Assembly: GCF_051954575.1 (NCBI RefSeq)
Contig: NZ_JBQCHP010000085.1
Coordinates: forward strand, 62,001 to 126,000
Source: Dyella_B sp035690825
GTDB taxonomy: Bacteria; Pseudomonadota; Gammaproteobacteria; Xanthomonadales; Rhodanobacteraceae
DNA length: 64,000 nt
Direction: 5' to 3'
Shown: piece after piece, positions 33,967 to 41,392 of the stretch
Position numbering within the stretch: position 1 is the first letter of the stretch
Layout of the letters: every line of letters begins with the position of its first letter
Notes under the pieces: generated by a model
Database searches by the model: none
The model's input: the letters and a program-made list of their open reading frames with translations, nothing else
Told to the model about the DNA's origin: nothing
Made by a program: the position numbers and the translations under genes

Positions 33967-34410
33967 ATGACCAGCACTATCCGCCTTCACCGAGTACTGC
34001 GCGCACCGCCCGAGCGCGTCTATCGCGCGTTTCTCGACGCCGACGCCATGGCCAAGTGGCTGCCGCCGAACGGCTTTACCGGAAAGGTCCATGAGTTGGA
34101 CGCGCGAGTGGGTGGCCGGCATCGCATGTCATTTACCAACTTCACCACGGGCGAGGCCCATGCCTTCGGCGGGGAATACCTCGAGCTGGTGCCGAACGAG
34201 CGTATTCGTTACACCGACGTGTTCGACGATCCGAACCTGCCTGGCGGCATGCAGACCACGATTTCGCTGAGCGCGGTGATGTGCGGGACGGAATTGAATG
34301 TGGTGCAGGAGGGCATTCCGGAACAGATTCCGCCGGAGATGTGCTACCTGGGGTGGCAGGAATCGCTGGTGCTGCTGGCGAAGCTGGTTGAGGCGGAAAT
34401 ACGGCAGTAG
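33967..34410 (+). CDS. SRPBCC/AHSA1-family protein
   Basis: This 147-residue START-like protein shows the AHSA1 pattern: an N-terminal HRVLRAPPERVYRAFLDADAM, KWLPPNGF, FGGEYLELVPNERIRYTDVF and the C-terminal helix GWQESLVLLAKLVE. These proteins bind small hydrophobic ligands or act as polyketide-cyclase-like catalysts. No specific role is evident. Confidence 0.88.
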   Translation: MTSTIRLHRVLRAPPERVYRAFLDADAMAKWLPPNGFTGKVHELDARVGGRHRMSFTNFTTGEAHAFGGEYLELVPNERIRYTDVFDDPNLPGGMQTTISLSAVMCGTELNVVQEGIPEQIPPEMCYLGWQESLVLLAKLVEAEIRQ

Positions 34411-34420
34411 CTAAAGCACG

Positions 34421-34558
34421 GTCGCCCCGGCGAACGCCGGGGCGACACGTTCGTCATCCCAGCGAAAGCTGGGATCCAGCGACTTGAAAAGCGTGAAAGG
34501 CACTGGATTGACCAGCTTCGCTGTTGTGAAGCGCCTCAGCTTTCGCTGGAATGACGAA
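34421..34558. repeat. Diverged CCGGCG-type palindromic element, copy 3
   Basis: It contains GTCGCCCCGGCGAACGCCGG and GGCGAC, then CATCCCAGCGAAAGCTGGGA and TCCAGC. The right end, CTCAGCTTTCGCTGGAATGA, is nearly the inverse of the second block. It looks like a diverged or nested version of the family seen at 11918. It lies between the SRPBCC gene and the 3' end of DUF2501. Confidence 0.75.
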
Positions 34559-34602
34559 TCGGTAGCGTTAAAGTTGCGGGTAAACGTTCGCCCGAACGCT
34601 GC

Positions 34603-35037
34603 TTAATGCCCGAGGAATTTCTTCCCCTGCTTGAGCACGATATCGCAGGCCTTGGTGGTGAGCTTCGATTTGAGATCAGGATCGCCGCCGCCGACGTCGC
34701 TCAGGTTGGTGGTCTTGCCGTTGTTGCCCTTGAGGATGCCGCTCAGGCCGCTCTGGTAGTCGCTATTGCTGGTGCCGCCTTCGGTCTTGCCGAGCAGCTT
34801 GCCGGCCAGGCCGGACGCGCCGGTGTCGCCGCCGAGGTAGTTGTTCTTCACGCAGTACTGCAACAGGCCGGCCACATTGCCCATGCTGCCGGAACTCAAG
34901 GAGCCGCCGTTGCCGCCCAGCATGCCGCCGAGTTTTCCGCCGAGACCGCCAAGGTCCTGTGCTGATACGGTGGCGCAGGCAAGGCTCACGGCCAGGGTTG
35001 CAAGGGTGATGGTGGCTTTTTTCATTCGCGTATTCAT
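34603..35037 (-). CDS. DUF2501 (YjjA-like) exported protein
   Basis: The 144-residue protein has a signal peptide (cleavage at VSAQD). The Gly/Leu-rich region is rich in GGLGGKLGGMLGG-type sequence, followed by LLQYCVKNNYL and a conserved C-terminal CDIVLKQGKKFLG. This is the DUF2501 pattern, of which E. coli YjjA is the best-known member; function unknown. ATG 35037 has AAGGAGG eight bases upstream. Confidence 0.9.
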   Translation of the reverse strand: MNTRMKKATITLATLAVSLACATVSAQDLGGLGGKLGGMLGGNGGSLSSGSMGNVAGLLQYCVKNNYLGGDTGASGLAGKLLGKTEGGTSNSDYQSGLSGILKGNNGKTTNLSDVGGGDPDLKSKLTTKACDIVLKQGKKFLGH

Positions 35038-35211
35038 GCGCGTTCCTCCTTGTGGATGGGGCATTCAATGCCGAAGCTTGTTAGAAGTATGTCGACGCGG
35101 TATCCGCAGGCTCGCATCCATCCTGCCAGTGAACCTGCATGAGTCATCCTGCCCCCCGCTGCGCGATCTTGGCATTCGGCCTTCAGCGTGGCAACCGTCG
35201 GGTTTCGGAGC

Positions 35212-35285
35212 CGTAGGTTGGGGTGCAAACCCCAACGTTGCCCTGCACACATACATTGCGGTGTTGGGGTTTGCACCCCAACCTA
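35212..35285. repeat. Palindromic element, GGTTGGGG family, copy 4
   Basis: CGTAGGTTGGGGTGCAAACC with its inverse GGTTTGCACCCCAACCTA, around a 30-base core containing ACACATACATTGCGG. It lies in the leader region of the DUF2501 gene. Confidence 0.87.
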
Positions 35286-35302
35286 AAAAAACCAACCCAT
35301 AA

Positions 35303-35331
35303 AAAAGCGCCGGCGATGCGGACATCGCCGG
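35303..35331 (-). terminator. Strong intrinsic terminator for minus-strand transcription
   Basis: GCGCCGGCGATG and CATCGCCGGCGC form a perfect 12-bp stem with a CGGA loop (35306-35333 region). On the minus strand it is followed directly by six T residues. There is no good protein gene ending here, so it probably ends a noncoding transcript from 35332-35600. Confidence 0.75.
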
Positions 35332-35600
35332 CGCCATGGCCAGATCAACGCCCCTATGCGGGTATCGTTGTGCATACCACTCCTCTGTGCCCCCACATAT
35401 CGAAATGCAGCTGTGCGCCATCCGCTGCGTCTCGACTCGGCATTGCCGACAGAACGTGCTATGCAACTCTGATCTTAGGCTTTTCGAACACGCCTGCACC
35501 ATTTCCTCAAGGGACAAGCTCCGGTTCGTTCGGGCCATGATTGAAATGCCATGTATTAGCGAATAAACGCCGTCAAAAATAATCGGCCGGCCAAGACATT
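35332..35600 (-). ncRNA. Candidate small RNA upstream of the intrinsic terminator
   Basis: This is the only sequence between the strong minus-strand terminator and the divergent TonB-receptor promoter. The single long minus-strand frame here runs straight through the terminator stem, so it would not be translated to its stop. A transcript of about 200-280 bases is therefore more likely noncoding. There is no family match and the 5' end is not defined. Confidence 0.35.
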
Positions 35601-35623
35601 TCATTGGCCCAATTTGGACAGTG

Positions 35624-35651
35624 AGTACTCGGCGATAATCCCTTAACTTAT
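35624..35651 (+). promoter_or_regulatory. Possible sigma70 promoter of the TonB-receptor gene
   Basis: TTGGAC (35624-35629), a 16-base spacer and TAATCC (35646-35651) resemble -35 and -10 boxes. The start codon of the receptor is 100 bases downstream, and AAGGGG at 35737-35742 serves as its ribosome binding site. Confidence 0.35.
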
Positions 35652-35750
35652 TTCAAACGGCACGAATTTCCCCTTGGCCTAATCGCGGCCCGAGGCGTTT
35701 TCGGCTGGGAAATCGCCATGTTTTTCGCTATTCATCAAGGGGTATTCTGC

Positions 35751-38729
35751 ATGAAAGACCAGCAGCGCAAATTACTGTGCGTGATTATCATGAGTTCGTT
35801 GGCCGGGGCGATCGGGCATATCGACGTAGTGGCCGCGCAAACGGCTGAGGTAACACCTGCATCGACGGCGACGGATATTCAGGGGCCGCTGGACGTCATC
35901 AAGGTGACCGGTTCGATGATCCGCAGCGTGGATATCGAGCAGGCGCAGCCGATCGTCTCGATCACCGCCGCGGATATCCAGCGCCAGGGTTTCGCCACGC
36001 TCAGCCAGGTGCTGCAGAACCTCACATCCGCTTCCACGCCTGACATCAGCAAGTCCAACCCGGCCGAAGCCGGTCCGGACGTGGGCGGCAGCTATATCGA
36101 CCTGCGCAGCCTGGGCGCGTCGCGCACGCTGGTGCTGATCGACGGCAAGCGCATGGGCACCTCCTACACCGGCATGGCCAATCTGGACAGCATCCCGATG
36201 TCCATCGTCGATCACATCGACGTGCTGGCCGATGGTGCGTCGGCCATCTACGGTTCGGATGCGATCGCCGGCGTGGTGAACGTCGTCACCAAGAAGGACT
36301 TCAACGGTGCGCAGGTGGACGTGTATGAAGGCAAGTTCATACCGCACGGCGACGGTTCGCAAGGGCAGTACGGCGTCACCTTCGGCAAGAGCACCAAACG
36401 CGGCTCGATCATGTTCTCCGCGCAGTACGAGAAGCAGGATGCGATCGGTGCCGGCCGGCGCCCATACAGCGCCTATCCGCTCACCGATCGCTTTCCCCTG
36501 AACGGCCTCAGCAGCATGGGCGCCTATGGCCAGTTCTACAACCCGGATGGCTCGATGTCCGTGCTCAATGCAGGCGGCGATCCGCGCAACATCAACGACT
36601 ATCACATGATGATGTCGCCTACGTACGCCGCCGATGGCCGCGTGACCGATCCGGGCGATACGTACAACTACAGCAACCAGATCACGCTGCAGAGCGCCAC
36701 CAGCATGAAGAACCTCTTCGTGCAGGGGCACTACAACCTGTCGGACGATCTCACCGCCAGCTTCAGCGCAGGCTTCAACCAGGATCGCAACACCGGCAGC
36801 GTAGGTGGCCTGCCGCTCACCACCTTCAGCCTCACTTCGTTGCAGCATCCGGAATACAGCAACCTGATGCTGTCCGCGCAGAGCTACTACAACCCCACCA
36901 ATGCGGACGGCCAGACGCCGACCGACCTGATGTTCCAGCGCTACGTGGTGGAATTGCCGCGGCTGAACATCAACAAGTCGGAGAACTTCCGCTTCAACGT
37001 CGGTCTGGACGGCTATTTCAGCCTGGGCGAGCATCAGTTCAACTGGGATGCCTATTACTTCGATACGCGCTATACCGGCAGCATCCTCGCTACCGGCAAC
37101 TTCTCCCTGCCGCGTCTGGCCAATGCGCTGGGGCCTTCGTTCATGGACGCCAACGGTACCGTCGAATGCGGCACGCCCGATAGCGTCATTGCCGGCTGCG
37201 TACCGCTGAACGTACTGGCCGGCCCCGGCGGCTACAGCGCGGCGATGCTGAATTACGTCGGTGTCAATTCGTACGAGCGCTACGGTAGTTCGGAGAAAGG
37301 CCCGCAAGTCGACGTGAGCGGCGAAATCTTCCCGTTGCCGGCCGGTGGCGTGAACCTGGCGATGGGCCTTTCGCATCGTTCGATCCACGGCTACGACACG
37401 CCCGATGTGCCGTCTTCGGAAGGGCTCACCACCAATCTCGCCGGCCAGCCGACGCGCGGCGGCTACAGCGTCAACGAGGCCTACGCCGAATTCAACGTAC
37501 CGGTGCTCAAGGATCTGCCGCTGGCACAGGTGCTGAGCGTGGATATCGCTTCGCGCTTCTCGCACTACAGCAACTTCGGCAGCACGCACAACAACCAGTA
37601 CAAGATCACCTGGAAGCCGATCGACGATCTGCTGGTGCGCGCCAGCTACGGCGCGGGCTTCCGCGCGCCGACCGTAGGCGATCTGTATGGCGGCGTGAGC
37701 ACGACCTATCCCGGCTACGTCGACCCCTGCGACGTCACCTATGGCCTGGCTCGCACCAACGCCACCGTGGCCAAGAACTGCGCCAATGGTATCGGCGGTC
37801 AGCCGGCCCTGAACCAGGGTGCCCTGAATGCCGCGGGCCTGGGCAGCCTGTACGGCAATGGTTTCATGCAGGAACAGGCGCCCAACATGCTGGTGACTGC
37901 GCCAGGCGCGGGCCCGGTGTATCAACCGTTCACCCAGGGCGGCAATATCAAGCTGCGTCCGGAAACGTCCAAGAGCGCGCAGCTGGGTTTCGTCTACAGC
38001 CCCAGCTACCTGCAAGGCTTCAACGCAACGGTCGATTGGTTCCGCTACAAGGTGCGCAATGTCATTTCACAGTCCGATGTGCTGTACAACTGCTATGCGC
38101 TGTCCAGCGTCACCGATTGCAGCCTGTTCCAGCGCACGGCTGCCGATCACTACCAGGTGAGCGGCCTGTTTGCGAGCCCAGGGAACCAGGGTTACCTGAG
38201 TACCGCCGGTTATGACGTGGGCCTGTCCTACGCGCTGCCGAAATTTTCCTTCGGCCAGTTCAATCTGAAGTCGCAGTCTACCTACTACACGCGCAACGAG
38301 TCGCAGCAATATGCTGGCGCGCCGATCAGCCACAACAACGGCATGGCCGGCAACTGGCGCCTGCGTTCCAACTTCAGCATCGGCTGGGATTATCACAATT
38401 TCGGCGCGGAGTGGACGCTGCGCTATTATTCGCCGCTGAAGCAGTCCTGCTACAACGCGCAGTTCTCGGCGTTCCCGTGCACGCTGCCCAATTACGGGAC
38501 CGGCTCGGGCGTCACGCCGATGACCCAGGTGCCGTCGGTGACCTTCAACGATGCGCAGGTGCACTGGAAGGCGCCGTGGGGCGCGGTGATCGCGATGGGC
38601 GTGAACAACGTCTTCAATCGCGTGGCGCCGTATTTCTACGGTGGCAACGGCAGCGACAGCGCGTATTCGTACAATGCGTCGTATGACTACGGGCGGTTTG
38701 TGTATTTGCGCTATACGCAGAGGTTTTGA
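35751..38729 (+). CDS. TonB-dependent outer-membrane receptor
   Basis: This 992-residue protein has a signal peptide (about residues 1-29), then a plug domain beginning DVIKVTGSMIRSVDIEQAQP, with the plug signatures LRSLGASRTLVLIDGKRM and YGSDAIAGVVNVVTKKDF. A large 22-strand barrel follows and ends in YTQRF with terminal Phe. Two Cys-containing loops (ECGTPDSVIAGC, CDVTYGL...NCANG) are likely extracellular disulfides. Such Xanthomonadales receptors import siderophores, vitamin B12 or oligosaccharides; the ligand is not evident and no adjacent transporter gene gives a hint. The ATG at 35751 follows AAGGGG; the in-frame ATG at 35718 lacks a site. Confidence 0.92.
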   Translation: MKDQQRKLLCVIIMSSLAGAIGHIDVVAAQTAEVTPASTATDIQGPLDVIKVTGSMIRSVDIEQAQPIVSITAADIQRQGFATLSQVLQNLTSASTPDISKSNPAEAGPDVGGSYIDLRSLGASRTLVLIDGKRMGTSYTGMANLDSIPMSIVDHIDVLADGASAIYGSDAIAGVVNVVTKKDFNGAQVDVYEGKFIPHGDGSQGQYGVTFGKSTKRGSIMFSAQYEKQDAIGAGRRPYSAYPLTDRFPLNGLSSMGAYGQFYNPDGSMSVLNAGGDPRNINDYHMMMSPTYAADGRVTDPGDTYNYSNQITLQSATSMKNLFVQGHYNLSDDLTASFSAGFNQDRNTGSVGGLPLTTFSLTSLQHPEYSNLMLSAQSYYNPTNADGQTPTDLMFQRYVVELPRLNINKSENFRFNVGLDGYFSLGEHQFNWDAYYFDTRYTGSILATGNFSLPRLANALGPSFMDANGTVECGTPDSVIAGCVPLNVLAGPGGYSAAMLNYVGVNSYERYGSSEKGPQVDVSGEIFPLPAGGVNLAMGLSHRSIHGYDTPDVPSSEGLTTNLAGQPTRGGYSVNEAYAEFNVPVLKDLPLAQVLSVDIASRFSHYSNFGSTHNNQYKITWKPIDDLLVRASYGAGFRAPTVGDLYGGVSTTYPGYVDPCDVTYGLARTNATVAKNCANGIGGQPALNQGALNAAGLGSLYGNGFMQEQAPNMLVTAPGAGPVYQPFTQGGNIKLRPETSKSAQLGFVYSPSYLQGFNATVDWFRYKVRNVISQSDVLYNCYALSSVTDCSLFQRTAADHYQVSGLFASPGNQGYLSTAGYDVGLSYALPKFSFGQFNLKSQSTYYTRNESQQYAGAPISHNNGMAGNWRLRSNFSIGWDYHNFGAEWTLRYYSPLKQSCYNAQFSAFPCTLPNYGTGSGVTPMTQVPSVTFNDAQVHWKAPWGAVIAMGVNNVFNRVAPYFYGGNGSDSAYSYNASYDYGRFVYLRYTQRF

Positions 38730-38751
38730 TCTAGCACCCTAGTAGAATCTC

Positions 38752-38832
38752 CCGTAGGTTGGGTTAGCGAAGCGTAACCAAAAATGCTTGTACGCCATCG
38801 TTGGGTTACGCTGCGCTAACCCAACCCACGGG
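38752..38832. repeat. Palindromic element with GTTAGCGAAGCGTAAC module, copy 2
   Basis: CCGTAGGTTGGGTTAGCGAA and its inverse GCTAACCCAACCCACGG enclose about 40 bases. It sits between the stops of convergent genes (TonB receptor and BON protein). It is related to the element at 18961. Confidence 0.82.
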
Positions 38833-38873
38833 AGCATCTGGCAAGGCGCTACGAGTTAGCGCAACCATCGGAG

Positions 38874-39674
38874 TTATTCATCGCTCCACGGCCGCTGCGG
38901 CCGCGGGGCGGCAAGATGCAAACGGTTGTTGACGTCCTTCACGCCATCGACGCTGTCCACGCATTGTTCGATGCGATGCCGCAGTATGGGATCGGCGACT
39001 TCGCCTTCGATGGTGACGGTTCCTTTGCTTACATGCAGCGAAATATCCGGCGCGTCGATATCGGCGCGGCTGTCGAGCGCTTCGTACACCTGTTCGCGGA
39101 CGCGCTCATCGTCAGGGTTCGCACGCCGTGCGTGCTGACCCAAACCGGAGACTTTCTCGACGTCGCGATCGATATAGTCCGGCGAGGTTTCCAGGTCTTC
39201 CGCAGTGAGGCGAAAACCGAGATCGGGATCGTCGGGCTCGTACGCAGGGCTCACGTCGCTTGGTGGCAAATCCGCTAGCAGTTCGTTCTGGGTGGAATTG
39301 TCGTATTGCGGATTTTCCATCCCTCCCGCGATCGGGCCGTAGCGCATGCGCGGGATACCTTCCTCGTCGGTATAGGACACGACTTCGTCGGCGTACTCGT
39401 TGTAGCCACCTTCGGGTAGCGTGAGCCGTTCCACGCTGTAGTTGGTTTCATCGAAGCGTAGCGGGCCTTGCGAAACTTCCTCGGGGTCGCGGTAGCTCAG
39501 GCGCTCGGTGCGCCGGTCGGGATCGAGGCTGCGCGGACCGAAGCCCAGCGTGACGTCGTCCGGATCCTGCAGCTGCGGCAACACTGTGGTGGAGGCTGAG
39601 CTGCGTTCCTGCGCCGTCAGGCGGCGGTCGGGGTGTGCCGGCGGTTGCTTCGCGCGACTGGATTTTCTCGTCAT
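38874..39674 (-). CDS. BON-domain protein (stress-island type)
   Basis: The 266-residue protein has a basic N-terminus and a long acidic, low-complexity middle part with many Tyr/Asp/Glu residues. A single BON domain lies at the C-terminus (DERVREQVYEALDSRADIDA, VSKGTVTIEGEVADP, VDGVKDVNNRL). BON domains of OsmY type bind phospholipids or are linked to osmotic shock. There is no signal peptide, so it is probably cytoplasmic. It is divergent from the KGG gene and has the same plan as the protein at 48447-49337. Confidence 0.85.
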   Translation of the reverse strand: MTRKSSRAKQPPAHPDRRLTAQERSSASTTVLPQLQDPDDVTLGFGPRSLDPDRRTERLSYRDPEEVSQGPLRFDETNYSVERLTLPEGGYNEYADEVVSYTDEEGIPRMRYGPIAGGMENPQYDNSTQNELLADLPPSDVSPAYEPDDPDLGFRLTAEDLETSPDYIDRDVEKVSGLGQHARRANPDDERVREQVYEALDSRADIDAPDISLHVSKGTVTIEGEVADPILRHRIEQCVDSVDGVKDVNNRLHLAAPRPQRPWSDE

Positions 39675-40015
39675 GGAGGCGCTCCCGTTCGTCATCTTTT
39701 GCGAAAAGCTACTGCGCACCGGAGTGGCGAGAGGGTGAACCGTACGCTAGCGCGATGTAATGCCTGCCCTGGTGTTCATATGCGTGACAGAGGGGGATGT
39801 CCTGACGCGCAAAGCACACTCACTGGCGCTTGCTGCAGCACGCATTTTGCGCGCGCAATGAATGACCTGTTATGTGATGTGCGACAAGTTTTCGCAGCCA
39901 TGTCATGCGCGAGAAGCACGTAAGCATCACACAAGCGATGGCATGTTCCCCCCACGCACAGTCGTTTCAACCAACACGACGAACGTTTGCAAGAGCCAGT
40001 GCAAGAGGTACAAGC
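39675..40015. promoter_or_regulatory. Divergent promoter region between BON and KGG stress genes
   Basis: 341 bases without a gene. It should contain two outward promoters. I see no clear operator or repeat in it. Confidence 0.4.
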
Positions 40016-40336
40016 ATGAGCAGGAAACAGCGTGACCCGGATAAGGGCGCCATGAGCGTGCGCGAAGCCGGCCGCAAGGGTGGCGAGGCACGCAAGGAAC
40101 AATTAGGGCCGGAAGGCTATTCGCAATTGGGCAAGAAAGGTGGTGCTGCACGCAAGGAAGAACTCGGTTCGGAAGGGTATTCCGCGCTAGGCAAGCAGGG
40201 CGGCGAAGCACGCAGGCAGGAATTGGGCCGCGAAGGCTATGCGGCGCTCGGCAAGAAGGGCGGCATGCGAAGCCGCACATCCAGCACATCCGCCGGCCGA
40301 ACGAAAGAGCAGGGCAACCATCATTCGCAACGGTGA
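40016..40336 (+). CDS. KGG-motif stress protein with three repeats
   Basis: The 106-residue hydrophilic protein has four Gly/Lys-rich units of the type REAGRKGGEARKEQLGPEGY and LGKKGGAARKEELGSEGY. These are the KGG repeats of GsiB/Con-10/stress-induced acidophilic-repeat proteins. It is predicted to be largely disordered and hydrophilin-like, protecting against desiccation and osmotic stress. It is one of three KGG genes in the island (others at 46678 and 48051). Confidence 0.9.
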   Translation: MSRKQRDPDKGAMSVREAGRKGGEARKEQLGPEGYSQLGKKGGAARKEELGSEGYSALGKQGGEARRQELGREGYAALGKKGGMRSRTSSTSAGRTKEQGNHHSQR

Positions 40337-40480
40337 ACGACGCGCACGAGTGGACGAAGCATTCTTCGAGTCGAACCGTTTGCATGAATGGTTTATGGAT
40401 GTGATTGTTGACTGAACCTGCACATCCTTTCGATAGAAGGTATCGGAAGCTTCGCGTAAGTACGCGAGGACGAGTTTGAG

Positions 40481-41167
40481 ATGCCGCAATCACCATCGGC
40501 TTGGGAATCCCCACTGGCCCGTTCCCCGACTTTGCCGCCTCCGCCTGGAAGCTTGCGGGAGTTGCGCGAGCGGGCCACGCGTTGCCACGACTGCCCCCTG
40601 TGGAAGAACGCGACGCAGACGGTGTTCGGTACGGGCCCCGCGCACGCGGCGTGGATGCTGGTAGGCGAACAACCCGGCCTGCAGGAAGACGCGGCGGGCG
40701 AGCCGTTCGTTGGGCCGGCGGGCGCGTTGCTGGATCGCGCGCTGGAAGCGAGCGGACTGGAGCGCAGCGAGGTGTACATCACCAACGCGGTGAAGCATTT
40801 CAAGTACGAGCTGCGCGGCAAGCGTCGGCTGCACAAGCGCGCCAATGCAGCGGAGCAGGCGATATGCCGCGAGTGGCTGGCGGCGGAACTGCGCGAGGTG
40901 CGTCCGCAGCGGATCCTTGCATTGGGTGCGATGGCGGCGCAGGCGTTTTTCGGCACGGCATTTCAGCTCACCATGAGCCATGGCCGCTGGTTCCGTTTGC
41001 CCGGCGGAATCGACGCGATGGCCACCTGGCATCCTTCGTCGGTGTTGCGTTCGATCAACCGCGACACGCACGATCATCGGTATCAACAACTGGTGGATGA
41101 TCTGCGTGCGTTCGTGGCGGGGCCGCCGGCGAATGTGCGTACCAGTGTGCGGCGTGGGGCGGCGTAG
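40481..41167 (+). CDS. udgX: UdgX-type uracil-DNA glycosylase (suicide, uracil-crosslinking)
   Basis: The 228-residue protein has the family motif A GEQPG (residues 62-66), the C-terminal motif WHPSSVLR (183-190) and the N-terminal Fe-S pair Cys35 and Cys38 (CHDC). Between them is the UdgX-specific insertion KRRLHKR with His118. In mycobacterial UdgX the equivalent His forms a covalent bond to the deoxyribose after uracil removal, making the enzyme stop on damaged DNA. TNAVKHFK (residues 101-108) also matches that family. It is encoded in the middle of the stress island. Confidence 0.88.
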   Translation: MPQSPSAWESPLARSPTLPPPPGSLRELRERATRCHDCPLWKNATQTVFGTGPAHAAWMLVGEQPGLQEDAAGEPFVGPAGALLDRALEASGLERSEVYITNAVKHFKYELRGKRRLHKRANAAEQAICREWLAAELREVRPQRILALGAMAAQAFFGTAFQLTMSHGRWFRLPGGIDAMATWHPSSVLRSINRDTHDHRYQQLVDDLRAFVAGPPANVRTSVRRGAA

Positions 41168-41187
41168 AACATAAGCCTCTGAGCGTC

Positions 41188-41370
41188 GGATCTCAGTGTG
41201 CCGGAATGCGTCCCCTCCCCTACGTGTAGTAGGGGAGGGTTAGGGTGGGGTGAAGCCATCTCGCGATGTGTTTCAGCAGTGCGGCAAGTTCGTACAACCC
41301 CGCCCCAGCCCTCCCCCCGGATCAAGTCCGGGGCAGGCTCTGCAAGCAGGGGAGGGAGCCATCATTCGCA
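41188..41370. repeat. CCCTCCCCT inverted-repeat element, copy 3, with inserted module
   Basis: It carries a GATCTCAGTGTGCCGGAATG leader, CCCCTCCCCTACGTGTAGTA hairpin and GTTAGGGTGGGGT at the left. The right end is CAGGGGAGGGAGCCATCATT with CGC. An extra module CCCCGGATCAAGTCCGGGG lies inside the right half. It sits between convergent udgX and the hybrid kinase gene. Confidence 0.86.
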
Positions 41371-41392
41371 CGGCTGAGGTTAGAGGGTTTAC

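Noticed and set aside
35065..35604. 179-residue minus-strand frame upstream of the TonB receptor
   Set aside because: It runs through a strong terminator and a palindromic repeat and has no domain. A small RNA is the better reading.
35772..38015. 747-residue minus-strand frame opposite the TonB receptor
   Set aside because: The plus-strand receptor has plug and barrel signatures and terminal Phe; the antisense has none.
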